Source: Castellaniella sp049651205 (lineage in GTDB: Bacteria; Pseudomonadota; Gammaproteobacteria; Burkholderiales; Burkholderiaceae_B). Taken from it: 64,000 nucleotides of DNA. Shown here one piece after another: positions 1-8,814 of the stretch. The stretch's first letter is position 1, and every line of letters begins with the position of its first letter. Below the pieces are notes generated by a model. It saw only the letters and a program-made list of their open reading frames with translations, had not been told where the DNA came from and did not search any database. The stretch lies in the NCBI RefSeq assembly GCF_049651205.1, contig NZ_JBASBR010000007.1, forward strand, positions 496,001-560,000, in the 5' to 3' direction. The translations under genes and the position numbers were made by a program.

Positions 1-2541
1 GACGACGTCGCGGGGGCCGAAGGTGCCTTCCAGGATCAGACGGGCCACAGGGTTTTCGATGTATTGCTGGATGGCCCGTTTGAGCGGGCGGGCACCGAAG
101 ACGGGATCGTAGCCGACGCGAGCGAGTTCCTTGATGGCATCGTCGCTGATTTCCAGGCGCATTTCGTGCTGAGCAAGGCGTTCGGCCAGGCGTTTGATCT
201 GGATGCGGGCGATGGGCTCGATGTGGGAGGCATCCAGGCCATGGAAGACGACGATTTCGTCAATGCGGTTCAGGAACTCGGGGCGGAAAGCGGTTTTGAG
301 TTCGTCGCGGATGACTTCTTTAACGACGTCATAGGGTTGGTCGGCCATGTTCTGGATGTGCTGGGAGCCGATGTTGGAGGTCATGATGATGACGGTGTTT
401 CGAAAGTCGACGGTGCGTCCCTGGCCGTCTGTGAGGCGGCCATCATCCAGTACCTGGAGCAGGATGTTGAAGACGTCGGGGTGGGCTTTCTCGACTTCGT
501 CGAGCAAGATGACGCTATAGGGTTTGCGGCGTACGGCTTCGGTGAGGTAGCCGCCTTCTTCGTAACCGACGTACCCCGGGGGGGCACCGATCAGGCGCGC
601 AACCGAGTGTTTTTCCATGAATTCACTCATGTCGATGCGTACAAGGTGGTTGTCGGAATCAAAGAGGAAACGCGCGAGTGCTTTGGTGAGCTCGGTTTTG
701 CCCACGCCGGTGGGGCCCAGAAACAAAAACGAGCCGTAGGGGCGACTGGGGTCGGAGAGGCCAGCGCGCGAGCGGCGGATAGCTTCGGACACCAGCCGGA
801 CGGCTTCGTCCTGGCCCACGACGCGCTCGTGCAGGACGGCTTCCATGCCCAGCAGTTTGGCACGCTCGCCTTGCATCATGCGCGATACGGGGATGCCCGT
901 GGCGCGCGAGACAACTTCTGCGATTTCTTCGGCGCCTACCTGGGTGCGCAGGAGCCGGGGTTTGCTGGCTTCGGCATCTTTTGGAGAGGATTCGGCAGCC
1001 CGCAGGCGGGCTTCAAGCTCTGGCAGGCGGCCGTATTGCAGCTCTGCGAGTTTGTCGTATTGGCCTTTGCGCTGCAGTTCGGCCATTTCGGCGCGGACTT
1101 GTTCGATTTCTTCTTTGACGGCTTGTGATCCCTGGACTGCGGCTTTCTCGGCTTTCCAGACTTCTTCGTAGTCGTTGTATTCGCGCTGCAGGGTTTCGAG
1201 TTCTTCCTCGATGGCTTTCAGGCGCCGTTCGGAGGCTTCGTCAGTGTCCTTGCGCACGGCTTCGCGCTCGATCTTGAGCTGGATGATCCTGCGATCCAGC
1301 CTGTCCATGACTTCGGGCTTGGAATCGATCTCCATGCGGATGCGGGCAGCAGCCTCGTCAATGAGGTCGATGGCCTTGTCGGGCAGGAAACGGTCGGTGA
1401 TGTAGCGGTGCGAGAGCTCTGCTGCAGCGACAATGGCGGGGTCGGTGATCTGCACACCATGGTGCAGTTCGTAGCGTTCTTGCAGGCCGCGCAGGATGGC
1501 AATGGTGGATTCGACGTTGGGCTCGTCGACCAGCACCTTCTGGAACCGGCGCTCGAGAGCTGCGTCTTTTTCGATGTACTGGCGGTATTCGTCCAGGGTA
1601 GTTGCGCCCACGCAATGGAGTTCGCCACGCGAGAGCGCCGGTTTCAGCATATTGCCGGCATCCATGGCACCTTCGGCTTTGCCAGCGCCCACCATGGTGT
1701 GCAGCTCGTCGATGAAGACGATGGTTTGTCCGGAGTCTTGTGCCAGTTCTTTAAGCACTGCCTTGAGGCGCTCTTCGAATTCGCCCCGATACTTGGCACC
1801 GGCCAGCAAGCCGGCAAGATCCAGCGCCAGGATGCGCTTGCCCTTGAGGGTTTCAGGCACTTCGCCGTTGACGATACGTTGGGCCAGGCCTTCGACGATG
1901 GCCGTCTTGCCCACACCGGGCTCGCCGATAAGGACGGGGTTGTTTTTGGTGCGGCGCTGCAAGATCTGAATGGTGCGACGGATTTCATCATCGCGCCCAA
2001 TGACGGGGTCGAGCTTGCCCTCACGCGCACGGGCGGTGAGATCCAGTGTGTATTTCTTAAGTGCCTGGCGGTTGTCTTCATCGTCGGCACCCGTCACATT
2101 GGCGCCCCCCCGCACGGCATCGATGGCGGCCTCAAGGGCCTTGCGCTGCAGTCCAGCCTCGTGCAGTGCACGGCCAACCTCGCCCTTATCGTCGGCCATG
2201 GCCAACAGATAGAGCTCGCTGGCAATGTAGGTATCGCCGCGCCGGCCGGCCTCTTTATCGGTACGCGCCAGGGCGGATTGCAGATCTCGGCTGGCTTGCA
2301 CATTGGCCTCGGCACCTTCGACGGTGGGCATGGCCTTGATCTGGCGCTCAAGCTCGGACTGCAGCCGCGGCACGGCTACGCCGGCGCGCGCCAGCAAACT
2401 GGCGGTACCACTGTCTTGGTCGGCCAGCAGGGCCGACAACAGGTGGGCGTTTTCGATATAAGGATGGTCGCTGCGCACTGCCAGGCTTTGGGCATCGGCA
2501 AGCGCTTGCTGAAACTTCGTGGTGAGTTTGTCGAATCGCAT
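1..2541 (-). CDS. clpB: ATP-dependent chaperone ClpB (C-terminal end beyond window)
   Basis: Hexameric AAA+ disaggregase that works with DnaK to pull apart aggregated proteins in the cytoplasm. The frame opens with MRFDKLTTKFQQAL, the usual ClpB N-terminus, and stays open to position 1 (847 codons). About 15 residues are missing compared with the usual ~860. Two AAA modules are visible: the first Walker A is GEPGVGKT near residue 205, the second is GPTGVGKT near residue 608, and a long charged coiled-coil middle domain lies between them. The last visible residues (LILEGTFGPRDVV) match the ClpB C-terminal region. A sigma-32-like promoter lies just upstream, so heat induction is likely. The paired N domain, two AAA domains and middle domain make ClpA or ClpC unlikely. 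Confidence 0.97.
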   Translation of the reverse strand, partial: MRFDKLTTKFQQALADAQSLAVRSDHPYIENAHLLSALLADQDSGTASLLARAGVAVPRLQSELERQIKAMPTVEGAEANVQASRDLQSALARTDKEAGRRGDTYIASELYLLAMADDKGEVGRALHEAGLQRKALEAAIDAVRGGANVTGADDEDNRQALKKYTLDLTARAREGKLDPVIGRDDEIRRTIQILQRRTKNNPVLIGEPGVGKTAIVEGLAQRIVNGEVPETLKGKRILALDLAGLLAGAKYRGEFEERLKAVLKELAQDSGQTIVFIDELHTMVGAGKAEGAMDAGNMLKPALSRGELHCVGATTLDEYRQYIEKDAALERRFQKVLVDEPNVESTIAILRGLQERYELHHGVQITDPAIVAAAELSHRYITDRFLPDKAIDLIDEAAARIRMEIDSKPEVMDRLDRRIIQLKIEREAVRKDTDEASERRLKAIEEELETLQREYNDYEEVWKAEKAAVQGSQAVKEEIEQVRAEMAELQRKGQYDKLAELQYGRLPELEARLRAAESSPKDAEASKPRLLRTQVGAEEIAEVVSRATGIPVSRMMQGERAKLLGMEAVLHERVVGQDEAVRLVSEAIRRSRAGLSDPSRPYGSFLFLGPTGVGKTELTKALARFLFDSDNHLVRIDMSEFMEKHSVARLIGAPPGYVGYEEGGYLTEAVRRKPYSVILLDEVEKAHPDVFNILLQVLDDGRLTDGQGRTVDFRNTVIIMTSNIGSQHIQNMADQPYDVVKEVIRDELKTAFRPEFLNRIDEIVVFHGLDASHIEPIARIQIKRLAERLAQHEMRLEISDDAIKELARVGYDPVFGARPLKRAIQQYIENPVARLILEGTFGPRDVV

Positions 2542-2845
2542 GAGTGGAACCCTGTATTGGGAGGGGGCCTACGCCCCAATATCCAATATATGCGGCTGAT
2601 TAGCGGATTTTCAAGACTTTCGCAAGGCCTGCTTGATGCCCGCGAGCCCCCCTTTAAACCCGGGAAATTTGCGGCAGATCTACCACAGCATATCGCAGAG
2701 ATGAACCACAAAATTGAGCTAGATCAAAGACTTCAAGAAAAAATTGGATCACCATGCACGCTCTTCTTGATTCAGGGTTTACCCTTGATCCATCACCATT
2801 TGAAACAGATCTCACGGCCCGGCTGCCGGGCCCACAAGGGTCATC
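2542..2845. other. Intergenic region between clpB and the P450 gene
   Basis: This 304-bp divergent spacer holds the clpB promoter in its left third. The remainder, about 2620–2845, is AT-richer than its surroundings. I see no further gene, clear P450 promoter or ribosome site in it. Confidence 0.6.
2588..2615 (-). promoter_or_regulatory. Sigma-32 (heat-shock) promoter of clpB
   Basis: Reading leftward, CTTGAAA (2609–2615) is followed after 13 bases by CCGCATAT (2588–2595). This fits the heat-shock consensus CTTGAAA–N13–CCCCATnT with one or two mismatches. It sits 47–74 bases upstream of the clpB start. Sigma-32 control of clpB is well established in proteobacteria; its use here is inferred from the match. 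Confidence 0.7.
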
Positions 2846-4000
2846 ATGAGCTCACACCAAGACTGGGATCCCCGTTCTCCAGAAGTGCTGGCTGATCCCA
2901 TTGCCGCATACGACCACATGCGCCAGCGCTGCCCGGTGGCGCACAGCGATTACCTGCATCACTCGGTGTTTCGCCACGCCGATGTGATGCGTATCGTGAT
3001 GGATCACGATACATTCAGCAGCCAGGCCTCGCGCCATGTGTCGGTGCCCAACAGCATGGATCCACCCGAGCACACAGCCTGGCGGGCCCTGATCGAGCCA
3101 TACTTCGGGCCAGATCGCATGGCCGAGTTTGCTCCGGTGTGCCAGGCAATCTGTGATGACCTGGTGGGGGCGCTGCCGCACAACAGCAGTGTAGAAATCA
3201 TGTTTGGCCTGGCCCATCCCTTTGCCCTGCGGATGCAATGCGCGTTTCTGGGCTGGCCAGACAGCCTGCACGAGCCCCTGCGCCAGTGGATACACAAGAA
3301 AAACGTGGCTACCCTGTCTGGTGACACCCATGCCATTGCCGCCGTCGCCACCGAGTTTGACCAAACCATCCGCGACCTGCTCAAAGAGCGCCGCCAGGCG
3401 GGCGACCAGGTACCGGACGACGCCACCTCACGCCTGATGCAGGCCACCATCCACGGCCGTCATCCCACCGAAGACGAGATCGTCAGCATCTTGCGCAACT
3501 GGACCGTGGGCGAGCTGGGCACCATGGCCTCCAGCGTGGGCATCATCGCCTACTATCTGGCCACCCACCCCGCCTTGCAAGACACCTTGCGCCAGGACCC
3601 AGGCCTGATCCGTGCCGCCAACGACGAGATCCTGCGCATCCACGCGCCGCTGATTGCCAACCGGCGCACCCCACGCTGCCCGGTGCAGGTGGCGGGCAAA
3701 CAGCTGCAAGCCGGAGACCGTGTCACCCTGATCTGGGCGTCAGCCAATCGCGACGAGGCGGTCTTTGGCGACCCGGACGAGTTTCGGCTGGATCGCGACC
3801 CATCCCTTAACCTGCTGTATGGAGCTGGTATCCACGTGTGCCCTGGGGCACCCCTGGCACGTCTGGAGCTTGAGCACATGATCAAGACTTTGCTGTCTGC
3901 CACCACCAGGCTGCAACCCAGTGACGAGCATCCGCCCATACCGGCCGTCTATCCCGCCAGCGGCTACCGGCAGGCGATCCTGCAGCTAAGGATGGCGTGA
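2846..4000 (+). CDS. Cytochrome P450
   Basis: Soluble bacterial P450 monooxygenase of 384 residues, the normal length for class I bacterial enzymes. The heme-ligand loop YGAGIHVCPGAPLARLE puts the proximal Cys at residue 332, and the ExxR pair (EILR) is at 261–264. The I-helix, around residues 215–230, reads GELGTMASSVG. Where most P450s have AGxET or AGxDT, the acid position is Gly and only the Thr is kept, so proton delivery may differ. No ferredoxin or reductase gene is adjacent, so redox partners must come from elsewhere. The substrate cannot be inferred. The gene is divergent from clpB and is followed 17 bp later by a small Cys-rich protein gene. Only a weak ribosome site precedes the ATG. 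Confidence 0.93.
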   Translation: MSSHQDWDPRSPEVLADPIAAYDHMRQRCPVAHSDYLHHSVFRHADVMRIVMDHDTFSSQASRHVSVPNSMDPPEHTAWRALIEPYFGPDRMAEFAPVCQAICDDLVGALPHNSSVEIMFGLAHPFALRMQCAFLGWPDSLHEPLRQWIHKKNVATLSGDTHAIAAVATEFDQTIRDLLKERRQAGDQVPDDATSRLMQATIHGRHPTEDEIVSILRNWTVGELGTMASSVGIIAYYLATHPALQDTLRQDPGLIRAANDEILRIHAPLIANRRTPRCPVQVAGKQLQAGDRVTLIWASANRDEAVFGDPDEFRLDRDPSLNLLYGAGIHVCPGAPLARLELEHMIKTLLSATTRLQPSDEHPPIPAVYPASGYRQAILQLRMA

Positions 4001-4017
4001 AGGCATAAAATGGGGGC

Positions 4018-4221
4018 ATGACCTCCATCCCCACAGACGCAGACCCCCGCCCGGCCGAGCCGATCGAGCCCGACCTGAACGAATGCTGCGGCAATGGCTG
4101 CTGCCCTTGCGTGTTTGACACCTACGCCGAAGAAAAACGCGCGTGGCGCGACGCAGTCAAAGAATGGGATGAGCGCCACCGGGAAACCTCCCCACAAACG
4201 TCCGGGGATCCCGCGCAGTGA
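4018..4221 (+). CDS. Small Cys-rich oxidoreductase-like protein (PF09791 type)
   Basis: A 67-residue protein. Residues 22–36 (NECCGNGCCPCVFDT) carry the CCGNGCxxCV(F/W)D motif of the oxidoreductase-like N-terminal family. That family is found as short stand-alone proteins in proteobacteria and as a domain in some eukaryotic oxidoreductases. The cluster of five cysteines suggests metal or cofactor binding, but no function is established. A charged helical tail follows. The gene starts 17 bp after the P450 stop and is probably co-transcribed with it. Confidence 0.75.
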   Translation: MTSIPTDADPRPAEPIEPDLNECCGNGCCPCVFDTYAEEKRAWRDAVKEWDERHRETSPQTSGDPAQ

Positions 4222-4299
4222 ATAGGGTTCCTGCCCGTTTGAAGAACCGCCTGTTTTTATAATCTGACTCTCCCATATATCTTTGCAGGAAAACGCACC

Positions 4300-4560
4300 G
4301 TGGCCTCTGACGCTATCCCTATGTTTGCCGAAAACACCTATCCCCTGGACGCCCGTGGCATCGCCAAGCGTTTTCGCCATGCCGCCATTTTTGGCGCACT
4401 GTCGGCCCTGCAGCCCGGCGAAACCATGCGCTTTTGCAACGACCACGACCCCCTGCCCTTGCTGCAGCAACTCAAAGGCCACTTTGGCGAAAACATCGAG
4501 TTTGAATACCTGGCACGCAATCCGGGCGAGATCGTGATCGATTTCCATATCGTGCCCTGA
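4300..4560 (+). CDS. DUF2249 domain protein
   Basis: Small cytoplasmic protein of 86 residues with the DUF2249 pattern: an N-terminal LDARG(I/L) strand, LQPGETMRFCNDHDPLPLL in the centre and a C-terminal W/Y-strand. The fold is TusA-like and is often found beside nitric-oxide or respiratory genes. The best start is GTG at 4300, preceded by the purine-rich stretch CAGGAAAA. A strong Rho-independent terminator follows directly, so the gene ends its own transcript. A second DUF2249 gene lies at 29189–29410. Confidence 0.75.
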   Translation: MASDAIPMFAENTYPLDARGIAKRFRHAAIFGALSALQPGETMRFCNDHDPLPLLQQLKGHFGENIEFEYLARNPGEIVIDFHIVP

Positions 4561-4578
4561 CCGGAAGCACCCACCCAG

Positions 4579-4603
4579 AAGCCACTCTGCCGGTGGCTTT
4601 TTT
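4579..4603 (+). terminator. Rho-independent terminator after the DUF2249 gene
   Basis: AGCCAC (4580–4585) pairs with GTGGCT (4593–4598) across a 7-base loop and runs into six T residues. It starts 19 bp after the stop codon. Confidence 0.85.
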
Positions 4604-4925
4604 CATTTCATGCCGAACCGTAATCGTCGATGCGAAACGTCAGGCGCGGCACCCTGGTATCGAAAGCGCACTTCCAGAAGGTCAGCCCTTACCTGGAAGC
4701 AACCCAGGCGGAAAAAGTCCTGATGGGCGGCAAGAACGCGTCCGAAGGCTCCGTCAAAGCCACCATCGTCGACACCTGGCGCTGAGCCAGACACTGGCGC
4801 AATACAGGGTGCGCCGACGAGGCCCTGAACGCACACACAGCGTTGTTTCCAGCATTCGAGCTGCGGCGCGGGTAGGCGCCGCGATCGCCCCCATGGGCGG
4901 CCCGTGCCGCCATGTAGGTTGGCGG
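4604..4925. other. Gene-poor stretch between terminator and soxG
   Basis: Apart from the possible aldehyde-dehydrogenase remnant at 4630–4785, I see no supported gene. No clear terminator for the leftward sox operon is visible either. Confidence 0.5.
4630..4785 (+). pseudogene. Possible aldehyde dehydrogenase remnant
   Basis: An open stretch of 51 codons reads VSKAHFQKVSPYLEATQAEK, then a GG pair and VKATIVDTWR. This resembles the segment of aldehyde dehydrogenases that follows the catalytic Cys region (…GPLVSxxHxxKVxxYIE…GG…PTI…). Nothing of the enzyme is visible before or after it, a TAA lies just upstream in frame, and there is no ribosome site. It is therefore most simply a decayed fragment. 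The likeness is judged by eye and could be chance. Confidence 0.3.
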
Positions 4926-5519
4926 TCAACTCTCCATCGCATCGAGCAGCATGCGCACGGCATAATCGGCGAAGCTGCGACGCACGATCAGTTCCCAGCC
5001 ATCGCCCGCCTCATCCAATGGGTGCAACAGTACGCTGGTCTTGAAGAAATGTGACTGAGCACAACAGCCAAACGGCAAGGCACGCGGGTGCAGATCCAGC
5101 GGGCAGCCGGCATTCAGCACATCGCGCACCCCAGGTCCGTGAAGCCGAACGACGGAATAGCCGCTGCTCTGGTCCGTAACCGCGAACCAATGACCTGCCA
5201 GTGAATGTTCGACCCGGGACGCCAGACTGTCCGCGCCGTCGGCCGGGGCGCACAGCAGCCACTCATCGGGTGCCAGCCACAAGGCGGTGATATCCCTCCC
5301 GCGGGTAACGGTATTGGGCATCAGGGGCAACTCCAACCCCAGGCAAGCGTGAACGGCTTCCAACATAGTCGAATCGGAAGGATCCACCCGCAGATTGGCC
5401 AGACTGATCTGAGGCTGTTCGCTCAGACGCACCTGGTCGGGGGCGCCGTGTTGCAACGGCAGGCCAAATTCCACATGCAGACTCGTCAACGGGGTCTGCT
5501 GTTTGCTTTCAGTCAACAT
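4926..5519 (-). CDS. soxG: Sarcosine oxidase, gamma subunit
   Basis: Gamma subunit (197 residues) of the heterotetrameric sarcosine oxidase, which oxidatively demethylates sarcosine to glycine, methylene-THF and H2O2. The family pattern is visible: ALWLAPDEWLL mid-protein, then TDQSSGYSVVRLHGPGVRDVL, then a C-terminal aromatic YAVRMLL segment. The start at 5519 is chosen because AAGGAGCC stands 8 bases upstream. The longer frame to 5585 would overlap soxA far more. With this start it overlaps the end of soxA by 11 bases, suggesting translational coupling. It is the last gene of the leftward soxBDAG operon. Confidence 0.92.
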   Translation of the reverse strand: MLTESKQQTPLTSLHVEFGLPLQHGAPDQVRLSEQPQISLANLRVDPSDSTMLEAVHACLGLELPLMPNTVTRGRDITALWLAPDEWLLCAPADGADSLASRVEHSLAGHWFAVTDQSSGYSVVRLHGPGVRDVLNAGCPLDLHPRALPFGCCAQSHFFKTSVLLHPLDEAGDGWELIVRRSFADYAVRMLLDAMES

Positions 5520-8508
5520 TTTGACGGGCTCCTTCAGGATCGTAGAACACCGGGCTGCAGACACGCGCCGGCATGAATCGGCCATCAGCCGTGGCTACTG
5601 TTACTTCATGGCCCATCCGCGCATGGCCGTCCTTGAGCAGGGCCAAGGCAATGGACCGTCCCAGGATCGGGCTCATATAGCTGGATGTCACGTGGCCAAA
5701 CATCGGGGCAATGGCTGCTTGGGTGGGCCCCTGCAGGATCTGACCGCCTTCTGGCAGCACGCAGGTGGGGTCATTGGCCAGCAGGCCAACAAACTGCTTG
5801 CGCCCATCACTGCTGGTGTGGCTGCGCGCGAGCGAACGCTTGCCCAGGCAGTCTTTGGTCTTGGCCACCATGCCGCCCATGCCCAGATCCACCGGGGTCA
5901 CCGACCCGTCCGTGTCCTGCCCAACGATGATGTACCCCTTCTCGCCGCGCAGCACGTGCATGGTTTCGGTGCCATAGGGCGTGATTTCGTAGGGTTGTCC
6001 GGCCTCCATCAGCCGCTCGGCGATGTGGCGACCCATATTGGCCGGCACATAGACCTCGAAGGATAGCTCGCCCGAGAAGCTTACCCGCAAGACACGGGCA
6101 AACACACCATCGATGGTGCCTTCCCGGAAACTCATGAAGGGGAAGGCCTCACCGCTGAAATCGATGTCCTTGCAGACGGCGGCCAGCACCTTGCGGGCAT
6201 TGGGGCCTGCGACAGTAGTCACCGCGAACTGGTCAGTCACCGAGGTCAGATAGACCTGCAGATTCGGCCATTCGGTCTGCAGCCAGCGCTCCATCCAGCT
6301 CATGATGCGGGCGGCACCGCCAGTAGTGGTGGTCAGCAGGAAATGATCCTCGGCCAGGCGGATGCTTACGCCGTCGTCCATGACCATGCCGTTTTCGTCG
6401 AGCAGTAGGCCATAGCGGCAGCGGCCGGACTGCAGCTTGGTCCAGGAATTGATATACAGGCGATTGAGGAATTCGACCGCATCCGGGCCCCGTACATCGA
6501 TCTTGCCCAAAGTACTGTAATCCAGGATGCCGACGCTGTTGCGTACGGCCAGACATTCACGCCGCACGGCTGCATGCATGTCCTCGCCCGGCTTCGGATA
6601 ATAATGGGCGCGCTTCCAGTTGCCCACGTCCTCGAAGACCGCGCCTTGCTCCAGATTCCAGTCATGCAGGCAGGTTCGGCGGATTGGGTCGAACCAGTCG
6701 CCCAGCTCTCGTCCGGCAAGGGCGCCAAAGCTGACCGGCGTGTAATTGGGACGGAACGTGGTGGTTCCTGTCGCCGGGATGCTCTGCTTCAGGGCTTCCG
6801 CCAATACGCCCATGCCATTGATGTTGCCCAGCTTGCCCTGGTCAGTGCCAAAGCCCATCGCCGTGTAGCGCTTGACGTGCTCGACCGAATGATAGCCCTC
6901 GCTGACCGCCAGCAGGATATCCGATACAGAGACATCGTTTTGGTAATCGATGAACTGCTTTGGGCCCCGCGTAGCATCCTTGCCCTTGCCGACCGACCAT
7001 AACGGTAACAGCGGCGTGACCTCGATGGGGCGAGCAGACCAAGCAGGCAAATCAGCGGGTCGCGTCCCCGGGGCACCCTCGGCCGCCCGCAGGCCCGCAC
7101 GCACGCCGCCATCCAGAGCCGCCTGCAAATCGAAGTCGCCATTGGCGGCACCGGCACTGCCAAGCGGCTGTGCCGCCCCTTCTGGCACGAAGCAGGCACG
7201 TTCCTCGCACCAGCGCGGTTTGCTGCGCGACTGAGCGTACAGATGTACGACGGGATTCCAGCCGCCCGAGATGACCAGCAGGTCGCAAGCCAGCGCATCA
7301 ATCCCGTCGCGCAAACTCACGCCATGGCCACGTAGGCGCACACCAGTCACATGCTTGCCACCGTGCGCCTCGGCCACCACCGTCTGATGGATGATCCGAA
7401 TCCCCAGGCGTTCAGCCTCGGCCGGGACGGTTCCATGGCTGAGCACGCGCGGATCCACAACCGTGACATCGGCGCCGTGGCGTTTCAGGTCGATTGCGGT
7501 TTGATAGGCACTGTCGTTATTGGTAAACACGACAGCACGACGGCCCGGCAGCACGCCATAGTGGTGGATATAGGTGGAGACGGCACCCGCCAGCATCACA
7601 CCCGGGATATCGTTGTTGCCGAATACCAGCGGCCGCTCGTGGGCGCCAGTCGCCAGCACCACATGTCGCGCCCGGATCTTCCAGATGCGCTCCCGCACGC
7701 CACTGCGCTGGGCGATTGGCAAGTGATCGTGCAGCCGCTCGCAGGCGGTAATCAGATTGTGATCCTGGTAGCCAAAGGCGGTGGTGCGCTGCAGCACCCT
7801 CGTGTCTGGCTGGGCAGACAGCTCGGCCATGCGCTCGGCCACCCAATCCAGCGCCGGCTTGCCGTCGATGATTTCCTGAGTGCGCAACAGGCTGCCCCCC
7901 GCCTCGCCGCCGTCATCCACCAGAAGAACCCGCGCTCCGGTACGGCCGGCCGCGCAGGCTGCAGCCAGCCCCGCCGGCCCAGCCCCCACCACCAGTACAT
8001 CACAGTGCGCATAGCGCTTCTCGTAGCGGTCAGGATCCCGAGTGTCGGGCACTGAACCCAGCCCTGCGGCGTCACGGATCCGTTCCTCGTATTTGCCCCA
8101 CCAGCTGCGCGGCCACATGAAGGTCTTGTAGTAGAAACCCGCCGGAATGAAACGCGCAAAGCGCTGCATGATCGCCATGCGGTCATGCTCGATGTCCGGT
8201 TTGGCGTTGACGCTGGTCGCGCGCAAGCCTTCATAGAGCTCGACCTCGGTCGCACGCGCATTGGGTATGGTATAGGCACCGCTTTCCAGCTGCACCAGGG
8301 CATTGGGTTCTTCGACTCCAGCAGTCATGATGCCACGCGGACGGTGATACTTGAAGCTGCGCGCCACGAAATGCACGCCATTGGCCAGCAGCGCCGAGGC
8401 CAGCGTGTCACCCTGCAGGCCGGTATAGGCCTTGCCATTGAAGGAGAAATGCACAGGCACACCGCGCTGCACGCGGCCACCCTGAGGCAGACGGCTGTTC
8501 TGATTCAT
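5509..8508 (-). CDS. soxA: Sarcosine oxidase, alpha subunit
   Basis: Large subunit of 999 residues, the typical size. An N-terminal 2Fe2S-ferredoxin-like fold (GLQGDTLASALLANG) is followed by a Rossmann dinucleotide site VVGAGPAGLAAA near residue 175. A second nucleotide-binding half lies around 320, and the C-terminal third is GcvT/aminomethyltransferase-like (VRGPDAVEFLNRLYIN; FSGELSFEVYVP), which binds tetrahydrofolate. This subunit channels the methyl group to THF, forming 5,10-methylene-THF. The start ATGA overlaps the soxD stop. Gene order soxB–D–A–G is the classical one. Confidence 0.96.
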   Translation of the reverse strand: MNQNSRLPQGGRVQRGVPVHFSFNGKAYTGLQGDTLASALLANGVHFVARSFKYHRPRGIMTAGVEEPNALVQLESGAYTIPNARATEVELYEGLRATSVNAKPDIEHDRMAIMQRFARFIPAGFYYKTFMWPRSWWGKYEERIRDAAGLGSVPDTRDPDRYEKRYAHCDVLVVGAGPAGLAAACAAGRTGARVLLVDDGGEAGGSLLRTQEIIDGKPALDWVAERMAELSAQPDTRVLQRTTAFGYQDHNLITACERLHDHLPIAQRSGVRERIWKIRARHVVLATGAHERPLVFGNNDIPGVMLAGAVSTYIHHYGVLPGRRAVVFTNNDSAYQTAIDLKRHGADVTVVDPRVLSHGTVPAEAERLGIRIIHQTVVAEAHGGKHVTGVRLRGHGVSLRDGIDALACDLLVISGGWNPVVHLYAQSRSKPRWCEERACFVPEGAAQPLGSAGAANGDFDLQAALDGGVRAGLRAAEGAPGTRPADLPAWSARPIEVTPLLPLWSVGKGKDATRGPKQFIDYQNDVSVSDILLAVSEGYHSVEHVKRYTAMGFGTDQGKLGNINGMGVLAEALKQSIPATGTTTFRPNYTPVSFGALAGRELGDWFDPIRRTCLHDWNLEQGAVFEDVGNWKRAHYYPKPGEDMHAAVRRECLAVRNSVGILDYSTLGKIDVRGPDAVEFLNRLYINSWTKLQSGRCRYGLLLDENGMVMDDGVSIRLAEDHFLLTTTTGGAARIMSWMERWLQTEWPNLQVYLTSVTDQFAVTTVAGPNARKVLAAVCKDIDFSGEAFPFMSFREGTIDGVFARVLRVSFSGELSFEVYVPANMGRHIAERLMEAGQPYEITPYGTETMHVLRGEKGYIIVGQDTDGSVTPVDLGMGGMVAKTKDCLGKRSLARSHTSSDGRKQFVGLLANDPTCVLPEGGQILQGPTQAAIAPMFGHVTSSYMSPILGRSIALALLKDGHARMGHEVTVATADGRFMPARVCSPVFYDPEGARQNVD

Positions 8509-8804
8509 ACGGCCTCCTGAATCGGTTCGGCGGTATCGCGGCCCTGGCCATCGAAGGTCTCGTAGCCCTGGACGTCATAGGTTCTGGTGTCGCGCTCGGC
8601 GATGAACCAACGACGGCAACCATGGGTGTGAACCCACTGCTCGCGAAACAGCCCGAAAGTATTGCGGCGCATGAATACATAATCGCCCCACTGCCGGTCG
8701 TCCATCGTTGAGTTGTCTACGGGGCGCACGATGCCGGCTTCCCCCCCATAACTGAATTCGCTTTCGGCACGATCCCCGCACCAGGGGCATTTGATCTGCA
8801 GCAT
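8505..8804 (-). CDS. soxD: Sarcosine oxidase, delta subunit
   Basis: Small zinc-binding subunit (99 residues). It begins MLQIKCPWCGDRAESEF, the CPxCG motif being half of the Zn site of SoxD. The family's RxNxxGxxREQWxHxxGCR stretch (FMRRNTFGLFREQWVH) follows mid-protein. AAGGAGACATC precedes the start. It lies 10 bp after soxB and its stop overlaps the soxA start by 4 bp, so the three genes are read as one message. Confidence 0.96.
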   Translation of the reverse strand: MLQIKCPWCGDRAESEFSYGGEAGIVRPVDNSTMDDRQWGDYVFMRRNTFGLFREQWVHTHGCRRWFIAERDTRTYDVQGYETFDGQGRDTAEPIQEAV

Positions 8805-8814
8805 GATGTCTCCT

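Noticed and set aside
64..2895. Long rightward open frames opposite clpB (354 and 495 codons)
   Set aside because: They are antisense shadows of a high-GC gene; their translations are low-complexity and match no family, while the leftward frame is unmistakable ClpB.
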